Source: Aquimarina sp042434915
Lineage (GTDB): Bacteria > Bacteroidota > Bacteroidia > Flavobacteriales > Flavobacteriaceae
NCBI RefSeq assembly: GCF_042434915.1
Contig: NZ_CP170198.1
Coordinates: 2,108,001 to 2,172,000 of the forward strand
Direction: 5' to 3'
DNA length: 64,000 nt
The notes below the pieces were generated by a model. The model searched no databases, had not been told where the DNA came from, and saw only the letters and a list, made by a program, of their open reading frames with translations. Positions within the stretch are counted from its first letter, which is position 1. The number at the start of each line of letters is the position of its first letter. The position numbers were made by a program, and so were the translations under genes. This document shows, in pieces, positions 33,934-43,149 of this stretch.

Positions 33934-34931
33934 TGATTATCTTTTTTTATTTTTAAATTTTTAGATGTAATAACACTTCCTTTTTCGTCAATGATAATAC
34001 ACTCAACACCTGGTAATTGATCAACTCTATCGACACCCAAAGAAACTCCCATTACAAATATTGAAGTTGCTAATGCATCTGCAAGTTCTGCTTTGGGTGC
34101 AAAAACTGTGACACTTAGGATCCCCGAAGCGGGATACCCAGTTCTGGGATCAATAATATGAGTATATCGCTTATTATTAAAAGAAACGAACTTCTCGTAA
34201 TTACCTGAAGTTACTACAGCCTGATTATATAAAGGTAGTATAGCATAGGCCTTTGATGTATCCATGGGATTAGTAATAGCAACCTGCCAGTTTTTAGCAT
34301 TAGGTGGTTTGCCCCATGCATTCATATCACCAGATGCGTTGATAATACCTGCAACTACTCCTTTGCTTTGCAATAGTTGTTTCGCCATATCTGCAGCGTA
34401 TCCTTTACCAATCGCTCCAAAACCTATTTTCATTCCTTTTCTACTTAAAAAAACAGTGGTATCATTTGAATTAAGTTTTAAATTTTGATAACCAACCCGG
34501 GATACCGAGGCTTTTATTTTTTCTGGGGAAGGCATATTACTCATACTACCGTCAAATTTCCAAATTGCATCCATAGAAGCGTATGTAATATCAAATGCTC
34601 CATCTGTTATTTTTGAAATATTTACTGATCGTTCTATGAGTTTAAACAACTCAAGAGATACAGCTACAGTTTGTTTTCCTGCATTTTTATTAATCAAAGA
34701 GGTTTGAGAATTGGCATCCCATGAGGAAATTAAGCGTTCAATACGTTCAATCTCATTAATTGCAAGATTAATAAAAGAAGTTCCCTCCTCTGGTGTATCA
34801 GCTACCACTGTTACTTCAAAATCACTGCCCATTTTACTAAACTTCTTTGTGTACACCTCTTGAGCTCGAAGCTGAATACTTGTAAGAAAAAATATGATAA
34901 TACTTATCAATAAACTCAACGTGCTTCCCAT
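33930..34931 (-). CDS. apbE: ApbE-family FAD:protein FMN transferase
   Basis: ApbE covalently attaches FMN to Thr/Ser of secreted or membrane proteins, using FAD. The 333-residue protein has an N-terminal signal/anchor (LSLLISIIIFFLTSIQLRAQ), the start of the ApbE fold (MGSDFEVTVVAD), GFGAIGKGYAADMA near 163-176, NASGDMNAWG, and RYTHIIDPRTGYPA with the conserved His-Ile-Asp-Pro stretch. Its own substrate is not obvious; the neighbours DUF4266 and DUF3570 are candidates. It overlaps the upstream thioredoxin gene by 16 nt. Confidence 0.94.
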   Translation of the reverse strand: MGSTLSLLISIIIFFLTSIQLRAQEVYTKKFSKMGSDFEVTVVADTPEEGTSFINLAINEIERIERLISSWDANSQTSLINKNAGKQTVAVSLELFKLIERSVNISKITDGAFDITYASMDAIWKFDGSMSNMPSPEKIKASVSRVGYQNLKLNSNDTTVFLSRKGMKIGFGAIGKGYAADMAKQLLQSKGVVAGIINASGDMNAWGKPPNAKNWQVAITNPMDTSKAYAILPLYNQAVVTSGNYEKFVSFNNKRYTHIIDPRTGYPASGILSVTVFAPKAELADALATSIFVMGVSLGVDRVDQLPGVECIIIDEKGSVITSKNLKIKKDNQ

Positions 34932-35359
34932 GATCTCAAAATATCAATATAAACACTAGGTGCTACCTTTTTATATCCAACCTCACCTAATTTTTCTCCA
35001 GTCGCAGTCAACATTAATAATAAAGGAAAATGACCTTGTGGATTATAGGTATCAGCTAACATTTTATTTTGTTTTGCCGTTTCGGTTGAAAGTTGATTCT
35101 TCTTTTTACGTGGAAAATCTGCCTTTACCAATATATATTGAGCGTGCACAAATTCTTTAAAATCTTCGGTATCTAAAATAAAACGTTCAAGTTTTATACA
35201 TGGTGCGCACCAATCAGAACCTGCAAATAATAAAAGAACTTTCTTATTTTCATCGTGTGCAATTTTTTGGGCTTCGGCAAAATTGGTCATCCATTCTTGA
35301 GCAGAAAGCGTAGCTATTCCGTACATGGTAATTAGCAAAACCATTAATATCTTTTTCAT
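34916..35359 (-). CDS. Secreted thioredoxin-family protein
   Basis: A 147-residue protein starting MKKILMVLLITMYG (ATG at 35359; an upstream in-frame ATG adds 11 residues) with a signal peptide ending LSAQ. The thioredoxin active site is in LLFAGSDWCAPC, near residues 43-54 of the chosen start, with a later FPLLLMLTATG around the cis-proline position. It heads the apbE-DUF4266-DUF3570 operon and could reduce the DUF4266 cysteines in the periplasm; this is inference. The C-terminus overlaps apbE. Confidence 0.9.
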   Translation of the reverse strand: MKKILMVLLITMYGIATLSAQEWMTNFAEAQKIAHDENKKVLLLFAGSDWCAPCIKLERFILDTEDFKEFVHAQYILVKADFPRKKKNQLSTETAKQNKMLADTYNPQGHFPLLLMLTATGEKLGEVGYKKVAPSVYIDILRSWEAR

Positions 35360-35432
35360 AGAAATTTTAACTAAATAATAAACAAGATACACAATAGCTC
35401 TTAAACGAAAGAACTTTATGCTTACTTATTAG

Positions 35433-36038
35433 TTAATATCCTTTGAAGATTGAGTTCTTTAAATCCTCCCAATCCGATTGTATTATGCTCAAAACAATAG
35501 TATCTCTTCTACCAGTGGGAGTTATAAAATGATTTCTTAGCCTGCCTTCTTCTACACAGCCAATCCGTTTCATCGCTTCAATACTACGCGTATTTTTTAC
35601 ATCGGCTCTAAATTCAACGCGTTGTACTTTCATGACTTCGAATGCATGAGATAACATTAAGAACTTACAGTTTCTATTCACACCTGTTCGTTGAAATTTC
35701 TTTCCGAACCACGTATATCCGATGGTACAACTTTGATGAATATTATTAATTTCATAAAACCTAGTAGTCCCTGCATACTCTTTATTCTTTTTATCAAAAA
35801 CTAAAAAAGGATATGATGTACCAATTTTTCTATAATTAAGAGCATTTTGTATATAAGCTACGACGTCGATCTCTGATCGCATTGGTGCTAAGGAGTATTG
35901 AAATAACTCGGGTTCATTCTTAACAAACCGCCTTATGAATTCTGAATCAGATAGCTCCAAAGGTCGTAATTGCACATGCTCATTTTGGAGAATGTAATGG
36001 TCATCTTGAGAAAAATGAAGTGGAATATTTTTTATCAA
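35433..36038 (-). CDS. GNAT-family N-acetyltransferase (RimJ/RimL-like)
   Basis: A 201-residue acetyltransferase. Seen: HVQLRPLELSDSEFIRRFV at the N-terminus, IGYTWFGKKFQRTGVNRNCKFL around the acetyl-CoA pyrophosphate-binding loop (Q/RxxGxG/A is degenerate here: QRTGVN), FRADVKNTRSIEAMKRIGCVEEG near 140-165, and NHFITPTGRRDTIVLSI. These fit the RimJ/RimL branch, which acetylates ribosomal-protein N-termini, but many paralogues act on other amines. The target is unknown. It runs alone on minus, 31 nt after the PAS gene. Confidence 0.9.
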   Translation of the reverse strand: MIKNIPLHFSQDDHYILQNEHVQLRPLELSDSEFIRRFVKNEPELFQYSLAPMRSEIDVVAYIQNALNYRKIGTSYPFLVFDKKNKEYAGTTRFYEINNIHQSCTIGYTWFGKKFQRTGVNRNCKFLMLSHAFEVMKVQRVEFRADVKNTRSIEAMKRIGCVEEGRLRNHFITPTGRRDTIVLSIIQSDWEDLKNSIFKGY

Positions 36039-36068
36039 AATACTAATTATTGGAGCTAAAATATTGTA

Positions 36069-36581
36069 CTATGCTGCTTTTTCCAATGCTACATAATTAA
36101 TAAGTTCTCCCTTGTAATTAAGTACAGGAAAACCTTTGATCGTACAGAGATATATAGATTTATCTTTTCTGTAATTAATTACGGATTCTTCAAAAGACTG
36201 TCTTGCATCTATAGCTTTACGTATTTTTTTTGAAACGGAAGGACATGTCTGTTCTCCTTGAAACATTTTTGGCGTCTTACCTATAACTTCGGTAGGTAAA
36301 AAACCATTCATTCGTTCTAGGTTATGACTTGCATAAACAATTTTAAGGGTGGGATCGGTAACTACCACAACGTTTTTGTTTACGATAAGTTCATTATAAA
36401 AATCTAAATGTAGCGCCCACGAATTGCTTAATTTAGTTAAAGATTCAATATCCTTTCTAAATTCAGCCTTCGCCAAAAAATGTTCTCCATAAAATTCCCA
36501 GCAAGACAACGGTAAATGATAATTATCCGATGCATTATAGCGTTTTGCTAAATGTTCTTCATAAATTTCTAAATCATTCAT
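36069..36581 (-). CDS. PAS-domain protein
   Basis: A 170-residue single PAS-domain protein with no output domain. The PAS core begins NVVVVTDPTLKIVYASHNLERMNGF (about 74-98) and continues EVIGKTPKMFQGEQTCP, EESVINYRKDKSIYLCTIKGFPVLN. This resembles LOV domains, but the photoactive NCRFLQ cysteine motif is replaced by TPKMFQG, so blue-light flavin-adduct chemistry is not expected. The N-terminal ~60 residues are unassigned. It may sense a ligand or dock with a separate kinase. Confidence 0.88.
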   Translation of the reverse strand: MNDLEIYEEHLAKRYNASDNYHLPLSCWEFYGEHFLAKAEFRKDIESLTKLSNSWALHLDFYNELIVNKNVVVVTDPTLKIVYASHNLERMNGFLPTEVIGKTPKMFQGEQTCPSVSKKIRKAIDARQSFEESVINYRKDKSIYLCTIKGFPVLNYKGELINYVALEKAA

Positions 36582-36706
36582 ATTTCAGGAATTTTAACTA
36601 TAAATTTTTGTGATTATAAGAGACTACGCCTTTTACTCATCTTACTATTTTTCAAATGTATTGAATTACAGCTACATCCTCAATTGAACAAAAGTTAATT
36701 TAATAA

Positions 36707-39175
36707 TTAGAATTTTAACTGTACAGTTGCATACCAAGATATAGGTGCAGCAGGAATAATCCCAGGGCCCGGATATCCAGTAGCTCGTTGTGTAAAATAA
36801 CTTTCGTCCAAAAGATTATTTATACCCGTTTCGATTTTAAAGTTTTTATAACTATAGGAAAAAGATATATCTACAATCGAATATGAAGGAATCTTACCTA
36901 AGGTTCCTTCTTCTTTGGTGCCTGGCAAGCCTTTTTCTGCATTGGTAACCTCGGTAAACTGTTCTGAGAGGTGAGTAAGCTGCACATTTGCAAGTAGATT
37001 TTTATATCCAAAACCTATTCCTGCTTTTAGATTTACTAAAGGTATAAACTCTACTTTATTGCCTACAATTGGTTCTTCGGAGCTAGTATATTCAGAATCA
37101 GTTAATGCTAAGTTAACAAACGAATTAAATACATAATTACTAGTATTTGAAAATAAAGTATTGGCTATATTCCAATTAGCATAACTCTCAAAACCATAAA
37201 TTACTGCATCTCCTATATTACCACGAACTCGTTGTGCTCTATTATTAAAAACTTCTCCTATCCGATCATCATACCATATTGCAAAACCACCTACATCATA
37301 GGTAAAAGTATTATTAATTCTACCTCGCATTCCAATATCGGCTGTAAACCCTTTTTCGTCGCCAATATCTGGTTCTATAACAAAGGAAGGATTTACGATA
37401 CGAATATCGCTAAATGTAACTGATCTATAATTTTGAGAAATATTAGTATACACCTCTATTCCACGATTAATCTTATAACTTGAACCTATACCAAATAGTA
37501 CAAACGATCGCTCGAGAGTTTCATCATCCCTCTGAGCTGTATTATCAATAGGATTACCTGCATTATCAAAAATAACGCTTTGATATATCCCATCTGATTC
37601 GGTTTTTATATATTCGAAACGAACTCCTGGGGTTACAGAAAATTTATCTGTAAGATTAACTATATTCTCTCCAAAAACAGATATATTAAGGTTTGGAAAA
37701 TCAAAAGTAGATTGATTTGGATAATCTGAAAATTTTGAATCTTTAAATGTAAAATCAGCATCAATATCTAAACTACCTGGTCCTTGTCGTGCATCGTTTA
37801 GAGCTTGATAGTATTTGGTTCCTATCAAAAAAACAGCTTTTTTATCCAAAATTTTATAACGACTCAATAATCGAGCTTCTGCTCCCCTATTTTGAAAATT
37901 TCCGATAATTAAATCTCTAGGGGTTACAAAATCTCCCTGAGAATCGACTTCGTCTACTGCTGTAATAGGGTTTGCATTGAGATTCGTTGGAACCCCACGA
38001 AAACCTAAAGCACTTCGTGAAGCATCCAATCCAAAAATATTGAAACTAAAGTCGGTCTTTTCTGAAAATTGGTGTTCTAACCTTAGAGAAAATAATTTCC
38101 AATCAACTTTAAACCAATTCCTAGATCGATAACTTACTTCAGGGGTTTGCTCAAATTGTGTATCTGTTAACCCTCCTGGCTGTTTGGCCAAATATGTAAG
38201 GTACGTGAATTCTCCTATAAGTTTTGTTTTATCAGATAGTTGATAGCCTAGATGGGCATAGAAATTCTTAGAATCAAACTCAGAATTAGGTCTAAACCCA
38301 TCCCCCTTTTTGAAATTATAATAAGTGTAATAACTAAACTTACCTAAGCTTCCGCTTAAGCTAGTAAAACTTGTGAATAAATTAAATGACCCCAAAGATT
38401 GTCGTGAAATCAATTCGAGTTCTTTATTGGGGTTGGGTTCTTTCATTTTGAAATTTATAAGTCCACCAAATTGGGTCCCATATTGTAAGGATGCGGCTCC
38501 ACGCACTACTTGAATTTCGCTCAATGCTTCGGCTGGAGGTGTGTAATAGCTCTCTGGATATCCCAAAACATCTGCACTAATATCATATCCATTTTGACGT
38601 GTGTTAAAATTGGCGGTTCTATTGGGGTCCAGACCTCTTCCACCAATATTGAGTTGTAAGCCTCCTACACTATTTTCATAAATATTTAAACCCGCCACTT
38701 GAGCATAAATTTGACGTGCATTATTTGAAGCTAAATTTCCAACAGCGTTGTCAAGTAAAACTACTTCGGTCTTTTTACCAGCGTATATAGCAGTACCTTC
38801 TACTGGTTTTAATTGTTTTAGGCCAAAAATTCGTTCCCTTCTTTGTGTTATTAATACTTCTGAGAGTTCTTCTCCAAGAGGTTTTAACCTAAAATTGACC
38901 GTAGTATCGCCTGTTACGACAACGGACTTTTCTAAAATTGCAAAATTGTAATTAAATACAGTAACTAGGTATTCTCCATCAGCTACATCTGTAAATTCAA
39001 ACATACCGTTTGATTGAGATATAGTTTGCTCTCCTGTATTTTGATTATATATCTCGGCATTACTAATAGGTTGATTATTTTGATCAATTACAATGCCCGT
39101 CAGTTTGTATTGTGCGGTCATAAAACTTGTAATCAGTAATGCAAATATTACTGTACTATAATCCTTTAATTTCAT
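36707..39175 (-). CDS. TonB-dependent outer-membrane receptor
   Basis: I chose the ATG at 39175 (MKLKDYSTVIFA), giving 822 residues; an in-frame upstream extension lies inside the HTTM gene. Order: signal peptide ending FMTAQ; a carboxypeptidase-like regulatory domain (GIVIDQNNQPISNAEIYN); a plug with EVLITQRRERIF, GLNIYENSVGGLQLNIGGRGLDP and VVRGAASLQYGTQFGGLINF; and a 22-strand barrel ending PISWYATVQLKF. The plug is FecA-like. It moves a scarce ligand (probably an iron chelate) across the outer membrane using TonB energy. Overlaps HTTM by 20 nt; part of the imelysin operon. Confidence 0.94.
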   Translation of the reverse strand: MKLKDYSTVIFALLITSFMTAQYKLTGIVIDQNNQPISNAEIYNQNTGEQTISQSNGMFEFTDVADGEYLVTVFNYNFAILEKSVVVTGDTTVNFRLKPLGEELSEVLITQRRERIFGLKQLKPVEGTAIYAGKKTEVVLLDNAVGNLASNNARQIYAQVAGLNIYENSVGGLQLNIGGRGLDPNRTANFNTRQNGYDISADVLGYPESYYTPPAEALSEIQVVRGAASLQYGTQFGGLINFKMKEPNPNKELELISRQSLGSFNLFTSFTSLSGSLGKFSYYTYYNFKKGDGFRPNSEFDSKNFYAHLGYQLSDKTKLIGEFTYLTYLAKQPGGLTDTQFEQTPEVSYRSRNWFKVDWKLFSLRLEHQFSEKTDFSFNIFGLDASRSALGFRGVPTNLNANPITAVDEVDSQGDFVTPRDLIIGNFQNRGAEARLLSRYKILDKKAVFLIGTKYYQALNDARQGPGSLDIDADFTFKDSKFSDYPNQSTFDFPNLNISVFGENIVNLTDKFSVTPGVRFEYIKTESDGIYQSVIFDNAGNPIDNTAQRDDETLERSFVLFGIGSSYKINRGIEVYTNISQNYRSVTFSDIRIVNPSFVIEPDIGDEKGFTADIGMRGRINNTFTYDVGGFAIWYDDRIGEVFNNRAQRVRGNIGDAVIYGFESYANWNIANTLFSNTSNYVFNSFVNLALTDSEYTSSEEPIVGNKVEFIPLVNLKAGIGFGYKNLLANVQLTHLSEQFTEVTNAEKGLPGTKEEGTLGKIPSYSIVDISFSYSYKNFKIETGINNLLDESYFTQRATGYPGPGIIPAAPISWYATVQLKF

Positions 39176-40517
39176 CTTTAAATGGAATAATCCAGTTTTT
39201 ATGTTTAAATGATTCTTTTTGTTTGCCAAGATCAACACTAGGATCAATATACAAACTGCTATGTCTTCCATTAAGTGCTACGTAACTTTCTACAAATACT
39301 TGTACATTTTTATGACCATCCTTTTCAAAATGTCTTTTCAAAAAATGAGCATATTCTAATATAAAATCAGGTTGAGTAGCCATTTGCTTTTGTTGAAACG
39401 GTGTTAAAAAATCATCATTATCTACATAAAACCTTTTACCTGACTGTTTGTCAACTATCTTAAAGTTAGCGTAACCTGCTTTTTCCATAAGCATAACTCT
39501 CCAAGAAAAACGAAATCCTTCTTCTGTCCAAAATAATTCTCCTGGATATACTAAATACCGAAAGGGCAAAAATAATTGAATTATGAAAAAAATAGTGATA
39601 AAAAATAGAGCAATTTTTCTTTGCTTAGTTTTAAAGAAAAAAACATTTTTAGAATCATAAAACTCTTTACTAATATTAAAAACTCTTGATATAATTCTTA
39701 AGATTTTATGGTGTACAGTAGCATCAAAAAATATTAATGTACTTATAATCATAATAAATGGAAACATCCCTATAGGAAACAGAACTCGAGTGAGTACATG
39801 AAATACAACTACTAATATAAATCCAAAAATTCTGGTTCTCTTATAAAGTAATAAAAATGGAATAGTGAGGTCATACAAGACTCCCACGTAACTAAATACA
39901 TAGTGCACCCACTCTTGATGCATCATTTCGCCTAAAATAGGTAGATCATATTTTGAAGGTAACCATATTTTTAATGGCATAGCTTTCAATAACCAGTCAG
40001 AATTTAGTTTAGCTAATCCAGCATAAAAATATACGATTACTAATAATAATTTTATAGTATCAATAGTCCACCTTGGAATTTTCTGAAAAGATTTTTTTCT
40101 GATTCTGGCATCAACAGAAAAATAGACATTTGCAGGTAAAAAAATCATCAAAAAACTTACTATACTAATAAAATAATAATGATTTAAGTATGTAGTTTTG
40201 TCCATTAATTCGATATAAGTAAAGCTAAAGAAGAATGTTACAATTGCTATCTTATATTTATATCCAATCGCTACAAAAACTGCAGCAAGTGCGCAAATTA
40301 TGAATAGTATATAGGTAAGAGAACCTACAGGCTTTACAAATTCAAGCCCGTAATATGAGAAGAAAAATTTGGGCTGTATATAAAACTTGTCGATCCAACC
40401 ATTGCTCCAAAACCGTACAATGCTAATCAACATCATACTACCAAAAAAAATACGAAAGACTGCAAGTGATGCAGCCTCTGTACTTGTATTAAAATATTTT
40501 TTGAGGTAAAGAACCAT
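39156..40517 (-). CDS. HTTM-domain membrane protein (vitamin-K carboxylase-like)
   Basis: A 453-residue protein with an N-terminal hydrophobic region of about eight membrane segments. The opening (EAASLAVFRIFFGSMMLISIVRF) and VVYFYAGLAKLNSDWLL near 165-181 match the HTTM family (horizontally transferred transmembrane domain, related to vitamin-K-dependent gamma-carboxylase). The C-terminal soluble part (FSWRVMLMEKAGYANFKI) also fits. Biochemical role in bacteria is unknown. It sits 13 nt after imelysin and overlaps the TonB receptor, pointing to a shared role in uptake or processing of a metal ligand. Confidence 0.88.
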   Translation of the reverse strand: MVLYLKKYFNTSTEAASLAVFRIFFGSMMLISIVRFWSNGWIDKFYIQPKFFFSYYGLEFVKPVGSLTYILFIICALAAVFVAIGYKYKIAIVTFFFSFTYIELMDKTTYLNHYYFISIVSFLMIFLPANVYFSVDARIRKKSFQKIPRWTIDTIKLLLVIVYFYAGLAKLNSDWLLKAMPLKIWLPSKYDLPILGEMMHQEWVHYVFSYVGVLYDLTIPFLLLYKRTRIFGFILVVVFHVLTRVLFPIGMFPFIMIISTLIFFDATVHHKILRIISRVFNISKEFYDSKNVFFFKTKQRKIALFFITIFFIIQLFLPFRYLVYPGELFWTEEGFRFSWRVMLMEKAGYANFKIVDKQSGKRFYVDNDDFLTPFQQKQMATQPDFILEYAHFLKRHFEKDGHKNVQVFVESYVALNGRHSSLYIDPSVDLGKQKESFKHKNWIIPFKDEIKGL

Positions 40518-40530
40518 ACCCGTTTATAGC

Positions 40531-41649
40531 TTAATCACCATCTGCATCTACAAAATCAACTCTTACAGAAAATGCTTGTAACATGTCTACTTTGAGAAAT
40601 ACTACATTTTTTTGAAGTTCGTCATACGTTTCAAGCATCGGTGTGTTGTTCGTTTTAACTTGATCTGAAAAATTATCATTTAATATAGCTGCTTTTGATC
40701 TTGACGATTCGAATTGATTATTTATTTTTTGAACCAAATCTTCTCCTTTACTTATAGAATTTAAAAATTCAAGATAAGTTCTAAAACTCTCTCCTCTAGT
40801 AGAACTATTGTAATGCTTACCATTAAACAAATCCTGCATAGCGGATAAATTAGCATTGAACAATCTTTTTGAAAGATCTCCCTGATAAAAAGCTTCTACC
40901 TTGGTATTTAAAGCCTCGCTTGTAAATACTCCAGCAGGAATTCCTATTTTACCCGCTCTTAAATGTTTCTCATAATGAAAGATAAAATCGTTAACCAATT
41001 TATCTACAGAGCTGGTAGCAGATGAACCGCTATTAGCTACAAAAGTATCCCGATATCCATTTGTCCAGTCCGCTAAAACCTCCTGTGTAAGTCCATTCAT
41101 TCTGGTAACTATTACCGAAAGATACTCCTTATAGTTGGCTCCGCTGGTTGTATTTGTATAAAACTCAATAGTACCTAAGTCCGTATCTGATAGTCCATTA
41201 ATAAGGTAGTCTAACGCTGCAAACCCTTGTTCATCTTGTTGAGAAACCGTCGTAAGATCATAAGATCCAGAACTTATATTTTTTTCAACATTTTCGGTAG
41301 TTGTAGGATATACATTCATAAAATTTCTATATGAAATTTCTTCAGCTTTACCAATTTCAAACATGCTAACCGATTGCCAAGAAACATATGCATCTATCCA
41401 TGTTTCTCTAAGTTTTAAAAGGCTACCTTGATCTGGTGCTATTATAAAGCTAGATGTAGACTTATTAAGGGCATCCATATCAGAAGCAAAATTTTGATAC
41501 GCAGGTATTATAATATTGTCTGCAATATTTGCCAACATTAATTTTCGATCAAAAGTATCTTCACCTATCTGACTTTCATTATCATCTTCACTCGAACATG
41601 CTGTAAGCACGACTGCAGCAATAATCATTAAAAGTAAAAACTTCTTCAT
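40531..41649 (-). CDS. Imelysin-family lipoprotein
   Basis: A 372-residue lipoprotein from the ATG at 41649 (MKKFLLLMII) with lipobox LTAC. The mature part is helical, with imelysin-family segments TWIDAYVSWQ and RNFMNVYPTTTENVE. Imelysin (insulin-cleaving) proteins are iron-regulated and thought to act in iron uptake. Odd: the conserved GxHxxE motif is here GFAALD (residues 142-147), so His and Glu are absent; it is probably not a peptidase. The N-terminal frame could be extended by 18 codons but that would include the terminator stem. It is followed by HTTM after 13 nt. Confidence 0.88.
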   Translation of the reverse strand: MKKFLLLMIIAAVVLTACSSEDDNESQIGEDTFDRKLMLANIADNIIIPAYQNFASDMDALNKSTSSFIIAPDQGSLLKLRETWIDAYVSWQSVSMFEIGKAEEISYRNFMNVYPTTTENVEKNISSGSYDLTTVSQQDEQGFAALDYLINGLSDTDLGTIEFYTNTTSGANYKEYLSVIVTRMNGLTQEVLADWTNGYRDTFVANSGSSATSSVDKLVNDFIFHYEKHLRAGKIGIPAGVFTSEALNTKVEAFYQGDLSKRLFNANLSAMQDLFNGKHYNSSTRGESFRTYLEFLNSISKGEDLVQKINNQFESSRSKAAILNDNFSDQVKTNNTPMLETYDELQKNVVFLKVDMLQAFSVRVDFVDADGD

Positions 41650-41688
41650 TTTATTTTTATTTATTCTTAATAAAGCTTTGCAAATGTA

Positions 41689-41732
41689 AAAAAAAGAGGT
41701 CAAAATACACTTAGATTTTGACCTCTTTTTTT
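41689..41732 (-). terminator. Strong terminator between DUF4856 and imelysin genes
   Basis: Arms aaaaaaagaggtcaaaat (41689-41706) and attttgacctcttttttt (41715-41732) pair perfectly over 18 bp around 8 nt. On the minus strand the stem is followed by eight T. It lies inside the apparent operon, so it may be an attenuator that reduces transcription of the three downstream genes. Confidence 0.88.
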
Positions 41733-41755
41733 GGATTTTATAAGTTGTTTAAGCT

Positions 41756-42994
41756 TTAGCTTCCAGCCTGTTCTACCGTGAAATTAAATTTTGATGCAAT
41801 CATTACAGAGATTGTTTGTAAAGTCTCGGGAGTCACATCCCATAACCCATTGGTACTACCTGTCATTTGATCGAGTAATCCATCAACTTCGTCTCTAGTA
41901 AGATAAGGTGCATTAGTTTCTGGGTTTCTAGTAAATTGCAAACTATAAATAAAGCCATATCCTTCTGACAAATCATGAAATACTGCTGCATAATCAACAG
42001 TAGAAGATTCTAGCAGTTTTTTTCCTTGTTGTAAGTAATATACTGCTCTTACTCCGATCACTTCAGATATCTTTTCTCTTATGATTTCTGCTTGCTCATC
42101 TCTAATTGTATAATCTTTGGCAACTATTGCAGCTCTACCTAACTTAAATGCATTAAAGATATCTACAGCAATACCTGAAAAATCTGGATCACTCTCAACT
42201 CTACTAAGGTATTTACTTAAAAAATCATCATCACCTTCTTTATCATCTCCTACTATATTAACATTGGGAGTCGCTGGTGTTTTTGATGCGCCATACACAT
42301 AACCGTATGCCTCATCCCACTTATGCTCCATGGTTGTATAGTTTTTACCCTCTTCAACAACTGCATTATCATTATTAAGTAGATTATCTGCCTCATCCAA
42401 AACAGCTGTACTTAAATAATTATTTAAAGCTTGATCTACCATCAAGGCTCCGATTAATCCTTTAGCAAAAATCTGATTCAGTTCTAGTCCTTTGGCATCA
42501 ACATAGCGATTAGATCCGCCACCAGCTTCTTGCAATACCCCTGCATTGCCTGGGGTAGCCTCAACACTCCAGTTAGGAAACACTAAGGCTACCTGATTTT
42601 TTATTAAATTATCAAACTCTACTTTGATTGCAGTTGCAGCAGTACTATTAGCAGAAAAGTAATCTTTTGATGCTGCTGTTTTACTACGTACATTTTTATC
42701 AGATTCATTAAGCGCTGTTTCAGAAAAATCAGATTCCCCTTCAATATGAGCAAACATAGCATCAAGAGCTTCTTCTGTTAAAGCAGTATTTTTAAATGCT
42801 CCAATAATTTCTCCAGCCATAGCTATTCGTGTAGTTTGCCCTCCAAAACTAACCGTACTCTCCCCATTTCTCTCAAAGGCATAAGTTGTTGGTTCTTGAA
42901 TAGTAACTCCTGTAGCATCATCATCATTAGAACAAGAACTTATCAAAAGGACTCCCGAAAAACATACTAAATTGATTAATTTTAAAACTTTCAT
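41756..42994 (-). CDS. DUF4856 lipoprotein
   Basis: A 412-residue lipoprotein: MKVLKLINLVCFSGVLLISSC with lipobox LISSC. The opening of the mature part (TYAFERNGESTVSFGGQTTRI) and the repeated helical segments fit DUF4856, a Bacteroidota family regularly found with imelysins. The mature part is mostly helical with EHKWDEAYGYVYG. Function unknown; a role in iron or metal uptake is inferred from neighbours. It is the first gene of the operon and has a consensus promoter upstream and a terminator downstream. Confidence 0.85.
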   Translation of the reverse strand: MKVLKLINLVCFSGVLLISSCSNDDDATGVTIQEPTTYAFERNGESTVSFGGQTTRIAMAGEIIGAFKNTALTEEALDAMFAHIEGESDFSETALNESDKNVRSKTAASKDYFSANSTAATAIKVEFDNLIKNQVALVFPNWSVEATPGNAGVLQEAGGGSNRYVDAKGLELNQIFAKGLIGALMVDQALNNYLSTAVLDEADNLLNNDNAVVEEGKNYTTMEHKWDEAYGYVYGASKTPATPNVNIVGDDKEGDDDFLSKYLSRVESDPDFSGIAVDIFNAFKLGRAAIVAKDYTIRDEQAEIIREKISEVIGVRAVYYLQQGKKLLESSTVDYAAVFHDLSEGYGFIYSLQFTRNPETNAPYLTRDEVDGLLDQMTGSTNGLWDVTPETLQTISVMIASKFNFTVEQAGS

Positions 42995-43038
42995 CCCTAT
43001 TTTATTTAGACTTAATTTAAATAGCTTTTTATATGTTG

Positions 43039-43068
43039 CAAATATATTGAACCTATTGTATTTGCCAA
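43039..43068 (-). promoter_or_regulatory. Consensus promoter for the DUF4856-imelysin operon
   Basis: On the minus strand TTG (plus caa, 43066-43068), 19-nt spacer, and TATATTTG (plus caaatata, 43039-43046) match TTG-N19-TAnnTTTG exactly. Transcription would start about 38 nt upstream of the DUF4856 ATG. Confidence 0.85.
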
Positions 43069-43094
43069 AAAATATTTAAAATTAATCTAAATAA

Positions 43095-43123
43095 AAATGG
43101 AGCTTATAATACAAGCTCCATTT
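43095..43123 (-). terminator. Terminator after the heme-binding protein gene
   Basis: Arms aaatggagctt (43095-43105) and aagctccattt (43113-43123) pair perfectly around 7 nt; a T-rich minus-strand tract follows. Confidence 0.8.
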
Positions 43124-43149
43124 GGGTAAGATCGTTATTTTAACGAAGA

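Noticed and set aside
36069..36581. LOV-type photoreceptor
   Set aside because: The core looks LOV-like but the cysteine motif NCRFLQ is replaced by TPKMFQG, so no flavin adduct is expected.
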